NCBI GenBank assembly: GCA_937920335.1
Contig: CALGUT010000332.1
Span: 1 to 15,744, forward strand
Direction: 5' to 3'
Length of the DNA stretch: 15,744 nt
DNA from: an uncultured Opitutales bacterium
GTDB taxonomy: Bacteria > Verrucomicrobiota > Verrucomicrobiia > Opitutales > UBA2995
Shown: in pieces, positions 1 through 7,184 of the stretch
How positions within the stretch are numbered: position 1 is the first letter of the stretch
Layout of the letters: each line of letters opens with the position of its first letter
Notes under the pieces: generated by a model
Told to the model about the DNA's origin: nothing
Database searches by the model: none
The model's input: the letters and a program-made list of their open reading frames with translations, nothing else
Position numbers and translations under genes: made by a program

Positions 1-704
1 ACATCGGCAATGTGCATGTGGTAAGGCAAGCGATCTTCTTCGCCATGCTGAACGATCATCTTGGCGCCGTCATTGTCTTTGAGGCCTTGTAGCATTTTCG
101 CCGCCGAGGTATTCCCAAAGAATTCCATCTGCTTGATCTTACTATCCAGAAAAAAACGCGGCCCTGAGAAGAAGCTGTCTGGGTCTAATACTTCATCTGC
201 AGACTGAGTATGGGGAAACCGAAGAACGACGGTTTCCAATCCCTTCCGCTGATAGAATGTCACCAGTTCTTCACCCAGCTTTTTGGTCAATCCATAGAAT
301 GACGTTGGATTCAATTCCATATCTTCGGTTATTGGAAACACTGTTTCGGCAACTTCAGGATATACCTCCCCTGAGGATGCAAATACGAAGCGCGACACCT
401 CAGCTTCTTTCGCCGCTGCCAAGAGTAGTTGAGTAGCGGATACGTTTGCTTCAAACATCGCAGCATTGTCGTTTGGGTGCCAGGACATCATCGCCCCCAT
501 GTGGAGCACCGAACTGACCCCATCAACGCAAGCTTCCAGGTCAAAACTGTCTTTAAAGTTCGTTTGAACATGCGAGTAGTGAGGATGACTTACTTTCGCA
601 GGCATCAGATCCAAGCCCTGTACTGTATAGCCACTATTGAGGAGAGACACGGCGAGCCGGTTTCCGATTCGTCCGGATGCACCGGTTAATAAGATCTTAT
701 CCAT
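1..704 (-). CDS. NAD-dependent epimerase/dehydratase (SDR family), partial: C-terminus beyond window edge
   Basis: My own translation from the ATG at 704 gives 234 residues with no stop before the window edge. The N-terminus has a Rossmann nucleotide-binding motif, GASGRIG (residues 8-14, GxxGxxG), and an acidic residue at the end of the second strand (D32), which in this family favours NAD over NADP. SSGEVYP (110-116) and YGLTK (137-141, the YxxxK catalytic pair) identify an extended SDR of the sugar-nucleotide epimerase/dehydratase type. Family members usually have about 270-350 residues, so roughly the last quarter or more is missing. The start is preceded by GAGGGG about nine bases upstream, one of the few Shine-Dalgarno-like sites here. 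The substrate cannot be told from the sequence; a cytoplasmic sugar or uronate oxidoreductase is the general expectation. It is separated from the phosphoesterase gene by about 270 bases and is probably a separate unit. Confidence 0.9.
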   Translation of the reverse strand, partial: MDKILLTGASGRIGNRLAVSLLNSGYTVQGLDLMPAKVSHPHYSHVQTNFKDSFDLEACVDGVSSVLHMGAMMSWHPNDNAAMFEANVSATQLLLAAAKEAEVSRFVFASSGEVYPEVAETVFPITEDMELNPTSFYGLTKKLGEELVTFYQRKGLETVVLRFPHTQSADEVLDPDSFFSGPRFFLDSKIKQMEFFGNTSAAKMLQGLKDNDGAKMIVQHGEEDRLPYHMHIAD

Positions 705-933
705 TACTATTTCCCCTCAACTTGCGTACGCTAAAACAAAACGGTTGGTTGATTTGAACAAGCCAGCAGCACTTCAACAGTTGACCGAGACGAAGCGGAT
801 AAAAGACCTTACCAATTGACTGGATTGGTCACTCGGAATGCGATCTTGGTCATATTTTAGAAAGTAAGAAACTCGATCCTGTCCTCGGGACTGTCGTAAA
901 ATTCGAATGCATTGAAGGACCACTTTGGAAACG

Positions 934-951
934 ATCACCTTTTCAGGTGGT
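934..951 (-). terminator. Possible weak intrinsic terminator after the metallophosphoesterase
   Basis: Read on the minus strand, ACCACCT and AGGTGAT pair over seven positions (one G-T wobble) around a GAAA tetraloop, followed by CGTTTCC. It begins about 27 bases after the phosphoesterase stop codon. The T-tract is short, so termination may be inefficient or the hairpin may only stabilise the mRNA end. Confidence 0.4.
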
Positions 952-977
952 GACGCAGGTCTGTATTCCTATGTACT

Positions 978-2567
978 TTAACGCTCGGTGCGATTCTCTG
1001 GAGGCAAGATTTCCAGCAGCTCATTTGCCTGGCCCGGACGTTTCTTTACGGTGAAAGCATCGTAGAGTTGGCCGGTCGCGGTATAGGCCTTGTAATGCAG
1101 TTCACTGGTATCCACATCAATGATCTGGTAGAGTTGTGTATCTTCCGCCAGGCGTACGGCATAGTCACCTTTGGTGATGGGATACATTTTGGGGCCACTG
1201 ACTGAGACCACGTAAACGGTTCCTATTTCGGGATCATAAGCTTGTTGGTAACCTTCTGGGACATTGGTGAGCTCTCGGTCTTTGGGCAAGGCACCGGTGC
1301 GCGAGTAGGAGTGATCGTGTCCGTTCAATACCAGGTCGACTTTGAACTCATCGAGAATCGGTTTCCACAGTTCCCTGAGCTCCCGGTTGTCCCGATCACG
1401 AGCAGGTGAAAAGATAGGGTGGTGAAAGGTTAGAATAGTCCAGCGATTGGGATTGTTACTTAAAACGTTCCGCAACCAGGGTATCTGCTCCTCCCGTTGT
1501 TGGTTGGAATCGAGCGCGATGAAACGCACGCCCTGGTAATCGGTGTAGTAACAGGTCTCTTCCAATCCTTCAGGGGCGTTTTGAAGGGGGAAGGCAAATT
1601 GTGGCCTCCAGTGCTGACTCACTCGTGGTTCACCTTCATAGCGGCGGCGATCATCTAACAAGTCTCCGTCAAAATCGGTTCCTATAAGCTCTTCTTTCGT
1701 GTAACCCGTTAGTTGGGTGACTCCTGGGTCTATGTCGACAATTTTATCCCCGTCGTTATAAATGACTTTCGCCTTGGTTCCATCTTCTGCCTGAGCGGTG
1801 ACTCGGTAGCGGCTATTCTTTTCCAGCTCTTCTGTCGTGATATCTACCGCGATTGCACGGCCATCCTTGGCGCTCCAATAACGCTCGTTTATCGGTCCCT
1901 GCTTAGCTCGATAATACTCATGATTTCCGGGAACGGCAATGACAGGAACGGTGCCGTTTACCCAAGCTGGAGCACCATGCCAATCACCCCATTCGGCATC
2001 CTTTTCATCCAGATTGATTAAATCGCCTGCATGGAGCGTGAAGGCGGCCCGGGGAGCATCGCGGAAGGCTTCCCGGAAAACGCGCGACCAATGGGTTTTC
2101 ACTTCGTTCTGCGCGTCACCAAAGTAAATAAAGCTAAACGGTTCGGCTGCGGTGCTCGCAGTCTTAAAATGAAAATACTCGCTCCAATTAAGCCCGTCGC
2201 CAACCCGGTAGGTGTAGAGGGTATCGGGCATCAACCCCGTGAGCTCAACGGTATGGTAGTGAGCCTCGTTGAGATCACTGGTGAAGGCAGTGGTCTCCGC
2301 CTCCCACCGTTCCGTTTCCAGGGCCCGGCCATTGCTATTGGCGACGGCCAGATCGGCTACCCCGTGTTTGACGGTCGTGTCTGTTCGCCAAGTCACCGCT
2401 TGGGTGGACGCTGGATCACCGGTCCAGGTCAACACTACGCGCTCGGGAATGGGGCTGGGTGCATACGCCTTGGAATCGGAATAGCGCGTTGGTTTCCAGT
2501 CGTGACTGTGAAGAGAAGCCATCATGGAAACAGATACCAGAATAACTAAAGAGGATAGAATTTTCAT
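978..2567 (-). CDS. Secreted purple-acid-phosphatase-like metallophosphoesterase
   Basis: The 529-residue protein starts with a Sec-type signal peptide (about residues 1-21). Residues about 38-137 look like the fibronectin-like N-terminal domain of purple acid phosphatases (a VVLTWTGDP strand, then LMPDTLYTYRVG). The calcineurin-type metal-binding blocks follow in order: GDAQ (150-153), HAGD (179-182), GNHE (214-217), FHHP (381-384) and GHDH (416-419), so a dinuclear metal site appears complete. It should hydrolyse phosphate esters in the periplasm or outside the cell; the substrate is unknown. About 80 residues (roughly 232-315) between GNHE and the HWRPQF segment look like an insertion relative to homologues I know, and contain a PAS-like string. 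The ATG at 2567 is preceded by CCCTACCCT instead of a Shine-Dalgarno sequence. It lies downstream of the unknown secreted gene with a 183-base gap. Confidence 0.88.
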   Translation of the reverse strand: MKILSSLVILVSVSMMASLHSHDWKPTRYSDSKAYAPSPIPERVVLTWTGDPASTQAVTWRTDTTVKHGVADLAVANSNGRALETERWEAETTAFTSDLNEAHYHTVELTGLMPDTLYTYRVGDGLNWSEYFHFKTASTAAEPFSFIYFGDAQNEVKTHWSRVFREAFRDAPRAAFTLHAGDLINLDEKDAEWGDWHGAPAWVNGTVPVIAVPGNHEYYRAKQGPINERYWSAKDGRAIAVDITTEELEKNSRYRVTAQAEDGTKAKVIYNDGDKIVDIDPGVTQLTGYTKEELIGTDFDGDLLDDRRRYEGEPRVSQHWRPQFAFPLQNAPEGLEETCYYTDYQGVRFIALDSNQQREEQIPWLRNVLSNNPNRWTILTFHHPIFSPARDRDNRELRELWKPILDEFKVDLVLNGHDHSYSRTGALPKDRELTNVPEGYQQAYDPEIGTVYVVSVSGPKMYPITKGDYAVRLAEDTQLYQIIDVDTSELHYKAYTATGQLYDAFTVKKRPGQANELLEILPPENRTER

Positions 2568-2750
2568 AGGGTAGGGTTTTTGATTGGAGAAGAAGATCCA
2601 AAATGAGCCCCAGCTTGTCGATCGGAATTGTTTAGACTGCTACTTTCCTAAATTCATCGCCACTACCGTTTTGGCAGACCGAAGTCCGGGGGAGACCTGA
2701 AATATCACACCTAACTCTGGGCCGGTAGTAGGCCTGCACAATCGCTGCAA

Positions 2751-3512
2751 CTAGTACTCAGAATCATGTCCAACGGCCTTGATCAGCTGGTAGACATGCA
2801 CTTCAGCTTTATGGTGAACGGACATGAGTAGATCCATGTCCGGAAACGGTAAGTCGTTTTCATAGTAGGTGTAGAGGGAATCACTCAATTTATCAAATCC
2901 ATCGATACTAATGGCTTCGTGTCCGATGTTATTTCCTCGGGGAGCTATCAACCGTGAGAGCGTCCAGCTGATTACGTTTGTGCTTCCCGATTCCATGCGC
3001 TCCTGCACAAATGGGAACCATTCGGTTTGCTCGAGTTCCAGATAGTCGCCTACATTGGTTGTTTTGGCGTAGTTGATGCGTATAACATTGGGCCGGGCTT
3101 TAAAGGAGAAGGCGACTCGGTCGTAGAACAGGACGTCCTTGACGGTGCTTATTGTCATTGTGGTGATCTTATCCAAGCTTTTGTTCGGAAACACCGCTTT
3201 GAAATCCCAGACTTCATTGAGCCTGTCCAAGTCAGTGGGTTCAGCAAAGGAGTTGATAAAAATAAAGTTGTGGCTTTGATCCATGTTAAGGCCATCCATC
3301 CGTTGGCAGAGGGACCAATCTTCCATTTTCCCATCTGTGATAGCCTTCAAGGCCACTTCGCTCGCATAAGTGGTTTCTCGTGCGATGAACTCTACGATAT
3401 GTTCAGGCTGCACTAGCCTTCGCTGAATTATTTCCGTCTTACTGAACGCGGCGTGTGGGCAAGCAATGGCGAGAAACAGAATGGTTTGAGAGATGAGAAT
3501 AGGGGTTTTCAT
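2751..3512 (-). CDS. Secreted protein of unknown function with apparent internal duplication
   Basis: I do not recognise this family with confidence. From the ATG at 3512 it encodes 253 residues starting with a clear signal peptide (about 1-24, a hydrophobic run ending near AAFS). I chose this start because the frame extends upstream only to a TTG that would put 15 polar residues ahead of the signal peptide. Two stretches resemble each other: about residues 54-98 (DG...WSL..R....NFIFINSF) and about 169-212 (SG...SWTLSRL....HEAISIDGF). Each could be the helix-strand unit of a dimeric alpha/beta-barrel (ferredoxin-like, NIPSNAP or ABM-type) fold, so the protein may be an internally duplicated barrel; that is inference from pattern only. 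No catalytic motif is evident. It sits 183 bases ahead of the metallophosphoesterase on the same strand and may be co-transcribed with it. Confidence 0.75.
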   Translation of the reverse strand: MKTPILISQTILFLAIACPHAAFSKTEIIQRRLVQPEHIVEFIARETTYASEVALKAITDGKMEDWSLCQRMDGLNMDQSHNFIFINSFAEPTDLDRLNEVWDFKAVFPNKSLDKITTMTISTVKDVLFYDRVAFSFKARPNVIRINYAKTTNVGDYLELEQTEWFPFVQERMESGSTNVISWTLSRLIAPRGNNIGHEAISIDGFDKLSDSLYTYYENDLPFPDMDLLMSVHHKAEVHVYQLIKAVGHDSEY

Positions 3513-3973
3513 TTCTGGATGGGGGTTTAGATTTTGATTCTGGGTGAGCCTAGACAATGCGGGTGCGCTCTACCTAATGTAGACTCTAGGCATCTCAACT
3601 CAACCTTTAAATGGGTCGGTCAAAATAATGCCTAATTACTGTTACCTGCCCTAAGGCACCATTAATAAAGGGCTGATAGTCTGTCTCATGAGTCCAAGGT
3701 AGACAGTCACTGTGACCTAGTCTTAGTCGATGGATTCTAAGACTATATGCCTGGGTGGGTTTGGCTCAGGTAATGATTCGATATGAGGCGTTGGGATAGG
3801 TGTGTTAGTTAGCTCATTCTGCAGCTTCAAAATTGTCATCCTTAGGTAATCTTGGTGAAGTCCATGACTCGAGCGACGTCGATGAATTAGGTTCTTACCC
3901 TGATGGACGAGCTAAGCGGGTTCGGATTTCTGAGAAGCTATGGATGGAAGGTAATCCTCCCTGTAGCGTAATT
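3513..3973. other. Gene-free spacer of about 460 bases with several inverted repeats
   Basis: I see no convincing gene here on either strand. Between about 3587 and 3745 it carries several inverted repeats: TAGGCAT (3587-3593) with ATGCCTA (3628-3634), CTGTCT (3681-3686) with AGACAG (3701-3706), the near-palindrome GTCACTGTGAC (3707-3717), and a 9-base perfect hairpin at 3718-3745. There is no T-tract after the hairpins, so they are not ordinary intrinsic terminators. The part next to the unknown secreted gene presumably holds its promoter, but I cannot place -35/-10 boxes with confidence. Confidence 0.6.
3718..3745. repeat. Inverted repeat, 9-base perfect stem with 10-base loop
   Basis: TAGTCTTAG (3718-3726) pairs perfectly with CTAAGACTA (3737-3745) around a 10-base loop. 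It lies about 200 bases upstream of the start of the secreted gene at 3512, and it directly follows the near-palindrome GTCACTGTGAC. It could be a regulator-binding site or part of a structured RNA; the sequence alone does not decide. Confidence 0.6.
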
Positions 3974-4156
3974 CTAGTTCCTGCGACTTCGCAAAAAACT
4001 GCGAATTTCTTCACTCGTGGCAACGCCATCGTGGTTCGCAGCGGCCTCGTCAAAGAATCTCCAGTCTTTAGTCTCTTCATTGTCGGCCTGCTGATCCCCG
4101 TTTATATCTATTTTTAGGATACGGTAAGTTTGTGCGTTGGTTTGGCTCTTGTTCAT
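3974..4156 (-). CDS. Possible small EF-hand-pair protein, or remnant of a larger EF-hand protein
   Basis: From the ATG at 4156 this frame encodes 60 residues, of which about residues 12-55 form an EF-hand pair. The first loop, DINGDQQADNEE (17-28), has acidic or amide residues at the calcium-binding positions 1, 3, 5, 9 and 12. The second loop (39-50) keeps N, D, G and E at positions 3, 5, 6 and 12 but has Ala at position 1, so it may not bind calcium. The pair aligns over about 40 residues, with one gap, to the C-terminal EF-hand tail of the sulfatase at 12001-13554. There is no signal peptide, and the frame stays open upstream without an ATG as far as about 4285, so this may be a detached fragment rather than a working gene. 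A 51-codon ORF (4162-4317) starts on the sulfatase 1 stop codon (TAATG) and ends six bases before this ATG. The leader is TAAACCCC, resembling other starts in the window. Confidence 0.4.
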   Translation of the reverse strand: MNKSQTNAQTYRILKIDINGDQQADNEETKDWRFFDEAAANHDGVATSEEIRSFLRSRRN

Positions 4157-4316
4157 GGGGTTTACCAACTCGCTTCTTGGGTTATAAGTTGCCGATCTCT
4201 GATACGCGCGTTGCGCATTCGGTCGTCGGAAGAGATTCTTGCGGGGTTCAGGTAAGTGAGCAGGTGGTACTGATCGATCTTATCGTCAACTGTGGGTTTG
4301 ATGCCTGCCGGTATCA

Positions 4317-5705
4317 TTATTTCTTCTTTTCCCATGAGAAGAACTCATTATGAGTCGATGCCTCGGCGACGATCTTTTGAAACTCTTGCTGCCGCTCCGG
4401 GTACTTTTCGGCGAGGTCGCGCGTTTCGCTGGGATCGTTAGCCAGATTATAAATCTCCCACGGAGCTTCCGAACCAGCCTGGATGCGATTGAGGCGGACT
4501 GCTTTCCAGTCCCCTTTGCGGATCGCCTGTTTACCACCTCTTTCGTAGAATTCCCAGTAGAGATATTCATGCTGCTGTTGGCTGTCTGCTTGCCCCAATA
4601 AGGTCGGTGCGAATGAGATACCGACTTGGGCGTCTGGTTCCTTAGCGCCTGCGACTTCGGCCAAGGTTGCAAGGACATCCCAATGAGCTGAAATGTGGTC
4701 TGACTTGGAACCAGCTGTGATCTTACCCGGCCATCGGGCAATCATGGGAGCTCGGATTCCGCCTTCATACAAATCACGTTTAATTCCTTTATAGATACCA
4801 TTTCCGTCGAAGTAATCTGGGTCTGCTCCACCTGCGGAAGTGGGTCCGTTGTCACTGGAGAAGATGACGAGCGTATTCTCTGCGATTCCCAGCTTCTTCA
4901 GCTGGTCGAGAATTTGGCCTACATCTCTATCCAATCGAGAGGTCATTCCAGCAAAGCAAGCCCTTGGTGTTGGATGATCACGATACCCTCTAGGGTAAGC
5001 TGGATTGTGGTATGGCCCTGCTTCTTCGATCACATCCAGATAGGGTGCCATTGAATCATCCGGGACATCGAGGTCTACATGAGAAAGAGTGTATGCCATA
5101 TAGAGAAAAAACGGAGCTTCTGTTTCACTTTTTTCTTCAATCCAGTTCAGCCCTTCTTCCGTGAAGCGGTCATGGATATATACGTTTCGCTCTGTGGCAT
5201 TGTTGGGGTAATGCTCCTTTTCCTCATTCCGCCAGATCCAGTCTGGATAGTAGCGATGTGCACGGCTTTGATTTAGGTAACCGTAGAAGAAATCAAATCC
5301 CTGCGAGTTGGGTACACCCGCAGAACCTTCTTCCCCGAGTCCCCACTTCCCGATTAATCCGGTTTCGTAGCCTGCCTCTTTTAGCACCTCAGCAACAGTG
5401 ACATCCTCTGGTTTGAGAAAGGCGCCCCCATTTCCTCTCACGCGTGTCACGCCGGTGTGCTGACCGGTCATCAAGCACGAGCGTGTCGGAGCACATACCG
5501 TACTACCTGAGTAGTGATTATAGAATTGCATTCCCTCTCTCGCCATCCGGTCTACGCTGGGTGTCTTCATGATCTCTTGCCCGTAGCATCCGAAATCATT
5601 GATGCCGAGATCGTCGGCAAGAATGTAGATGATATTTGGAGGTGAAGACGCTGCGGTGGCCGTCAACGCGAAAGAAAAAAGAGCCAATAAGGTCAATCGA
5701 ATCAT
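4317..5705 (-). CDS. Secreted sulfatase 1 (formylglycine-dependent, arylsulfatase-A-like)
   Basis: The 462-residue protein hydrolyses sulfate esters outside the cytoplasm. It starts with a signal peptide (about 1-19, MIRLTLLALFSFALTATA). ADDLG (30-34) supplies metal ligands. CAPTR (71-75) is the CxPxR sulfatase signature whose Cys is converted to formylglycine by an anaerobic- or aerobic-type maturase not in this window. SSDNG (283-287) gives further metal ligands, and TLSH ends at His209. The usual GKWHLG block reads GKWGLG (119-124). From memory, this Gly and the following GFDFFYGYLNQSRAHRYYP-like block are typical of one arylsulfatase subfamily, so I do not read it as inactivation. I chose the ATG at 5705; an in-frame GTG at 5738 would add 11 polar residues before the signal peptide. 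Carbohydrate sulfate esters are a likely substrate class (inference). It follows the DUF1552 gene by about 135 bases. Confidence 0.92.
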   Translation of the reverse strand: MIRLTLLALFSFALTATAASSPPNIIYILADDLGINDFGCYGQEIMKTPSVDRMAREGMQFYNHYSGSTVCAPTRSCLMTGQHTGVTRVRGNGGAFLKPEDVTVAEVLKEAGYETGLIGKWGLGEEGSAGVPNSQGFDFFYGYLNQSRAHRYYPDWIWRNEEKEHYPNNATERNVYIHDRFTEEGLNWIEEKSETEAPFFLYMAYTLSHVDLDVPDDSMAPYLDVIEEAGPYHNPAYPRGYRDHPTPRACFAGMTSRLDRDVGQILDQLKKLGIAENTLVIFSSDNGPTSAGGADPDYFDGNGIYKGIKRDLYEGGIRAPMIARWPGKITAGSKSDHISAHWDVLATLAEVAGAKEPDAQVGISFAPTLLGQADSQQQHEYLYWEFYERGGKQAIRKGDWKAVRLNRIQAGSEAPWEIYNLANDPSETRDLAEKYPERQQEFQKIVAEASTHNEFFSWEKKK

Positions 5706-5840
5706 GCAGTTAAAAAAACGATGTCTCTCACATTTCACAAGGAACGAATTTCTGCAGGAAGTATGTAGTTCAGGGCGTCGAAGCTCTATTGCTTGAAGAG
5801 AGAGTTCGCAGATTTTAACTCGCCCAATCTGAGCGTGAGT

Positions 5841-7184
5841 TTAGCTCAGTAGTAGCTTCAGGGTGCCTGTGCTATCGGCAAATTTATCGATATTGAGGCC
5901 CATGGTTTGAGCTTGAGTTAGCCAAAGGTTGGCGAGGGGAGTGCCGTCAGGACAATGCAAGTGGTTTCCGGTGCGAAACTTCCCTTGGGCTTTACCGGCA
6001 ACTACAATGGGTAAGTCACTGTATTGGTGTGTGGACCCGTCGCCGAGGCCTGAACCGTAAGTAAAGAGCGTATTGTCTAGTAGGCTCGTTCCATTCGACT
6101 CCTGAATACTATCCATCTTCTCAACGAGGTAGGCAAACTGTTCCATGTTGAAACGATCCACTTGCAACAACTGATCCACATAGACCCGCTGGTTGTGTGA
6201 CATGAGGTGGTGGCTCATGGGTTTATCGAAGAGGCCCTCGAACATGAAAGGGGTATTCCAACGTTCAGGACCCACCATGAGGGTCGCGACATTGGTGAGT
6301 CCGGTTTGCAATGCTACAATCATCAAATCACCCATGAGACGGATGTACTCTCCGCGTGGCAGATAAGCTTCGGTGGGCTCTTCCATACTTACTTCTGCCA
6401 ACTCAGCCTTCATCTTTTCCAGGCGGTCCATCTGTTTTTCGATGGTGCGGATGGATTCGAAGTATTCGCCAAATTTTTGACGATCGTTGTAGCCGAGCTC
6501 CAATCGCAGACTGTGCGCATCTTCCAAGACTAGGTCGGTTACGTTACGGAACCGTTGGATTTCCTGAGTGGCAAACAAACGACGGTAAACCTTTCGTGGA
6601 TCGCGAATGGACGGTGCCACGTGACCCGTGCCATACCAGGAGATGTTATCGAAGTAGATCGATTCCAGATTGTCCTTATGACTATTGCAGCTCAGCTCGA
6701 GGGTTCGGAAAGGAGTTGTTTTCCCTACATGATCGCCCACCAGCTGATCGAGGGTCCGATCGAGTGGCCAGGCTGATTGGGTGATAGACCAAGGTTCAGC
6801 ACTGCTGAGGAAACAGGATGCACATTGCGCGTGCACATCGGTACCGATTTGGAATGTGCGGTCCATACCGGTTACGAGGGTTACTTTGTCTTGCAGGTGC
6901 TCCAGTGGCTGGAGAGTGGGGGTCCAGCGAATTTTTTGGTGTCCTACGATCTGCTCTACCCAGGAAATATCTTTGACTGGAACGTTGTTCGCTTTCGGGA
7001 TTTCCGCAGCAGCTTCCCCAGGAAAGAAACCTCGCCGTACTACTCCAATGGGAACGTAAAAGAACGCCATCCGCATCGGCGGTACTGATTTGCCTGCGGC
7101 GAGTGAGATACTTTCCATCCAGGGTAGGGCGAGTAGTGCACCGCCTGCTCCACGTAAAAAGGAACGCCTGGAAATGGGTTTCAT
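5841..7184 (-). CDS. DUF1552 family protein, Tat-exported
   Basis: The 447-residue protein begins with a twin-arginine signal (SRRSFLRG, residues 5-12) followed by a hydrophobic stretch with a GGALLALP core, so a folded protein is likely exported. The body matches what I recall of DUF1552: the PMRMAFFYVPIGV start, VTGMDR, HAQCASCFLS, STHQYSDLPIVVAGKA and a C-terminal HLHCPDGTPLANLWLT block. The biochemical function is unknown. In Planctomycetes and Verrucomicrobiota such genes commonly lie next to large DUF1592/DUF1588 cytochrome-type proteins; none is present here. The ATG at 7184 has the leader CTACCCT, identical to that of the metallophosphoesterase. It starts 151 bases after the RND permease stop codon, on the same strand, and precedes sulfatase 1. 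Confidence 0.9.
   Translation of the reverse strand: MKPISRRSFLRGAGGALLALPWMESISLAAGKSVPPMRMAFFYVPIGVVRRGFFPGEAAAEIPKANNVPVKDISWVEQIVGHQKIRWTPTLQPLEHLQDKVTLVTGMDRTFQIGTDVHAQCASCFLSSAEPWSITQSAWPLDRTLDQLVGDHVGKTTPFRTLELSCNSHKDNLESIYFDNISWYGTGHVAPSIRDPRKVYRRLFATQEIQRFRNVTDLVLEDAHSLRLELGYNDRQKFGEYFESIRTIEKQMDRLEKMKAELAEVSMEEPTEAYLPRGEYIRLMGDLMIVALQTGLTNVATLMVGPERWNTPFMFEGLFDKPMSHHLMSHNQRVYVDQLLQVDRFNMEQFAYLVEKMDSIQESNGTSLLDNTLFTYGSGLGDGSTHQYSDLPIVVAGKAQGKFRTGNHLHCPDGTPLANLWLTQAQTMGLNIDKFADSTGTLKLLLS

Noticed and set aside
2031..2549. 172-codon plus-strand ORF inside the metallophosphoesterase gene
   Set aside because: It is antisense to a gene with complete metal-binding motifs, has no motif of its own, and matches the expected shadow-frame behaviour.
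2703..2745. GGCC...GGCC mini-hairpin after the unknown secreted gene
   Set aside because: Only four base pairs and no T-tract follow; this is within chance expectation.
3510..3557. TTG start for the unknown secreted gene at 3557
   Set aside because: It would precede the signal peptide with 15 polar residues; the ATG at 3512 directly starts the signal sequence.
3833..4117. 94-codon plus-strand ORF overlapping the EF-hand ORF
   Set aside because: Its sequence shows no recognisable domain. It ends in a hydrophobic run that is the antisense of the EF-hand frame, while the minus-strand frame has a clear EF-hand pattern.
5703..5738. GTG start for sulfatase 1 at 5738
   Set aside because: It would put 11 polar residues in front of the signal peptide. 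The upstream segment also contains a 16-base sequence that is non-coding at sulfatase 2, so the ATG at 5705 is preferred.
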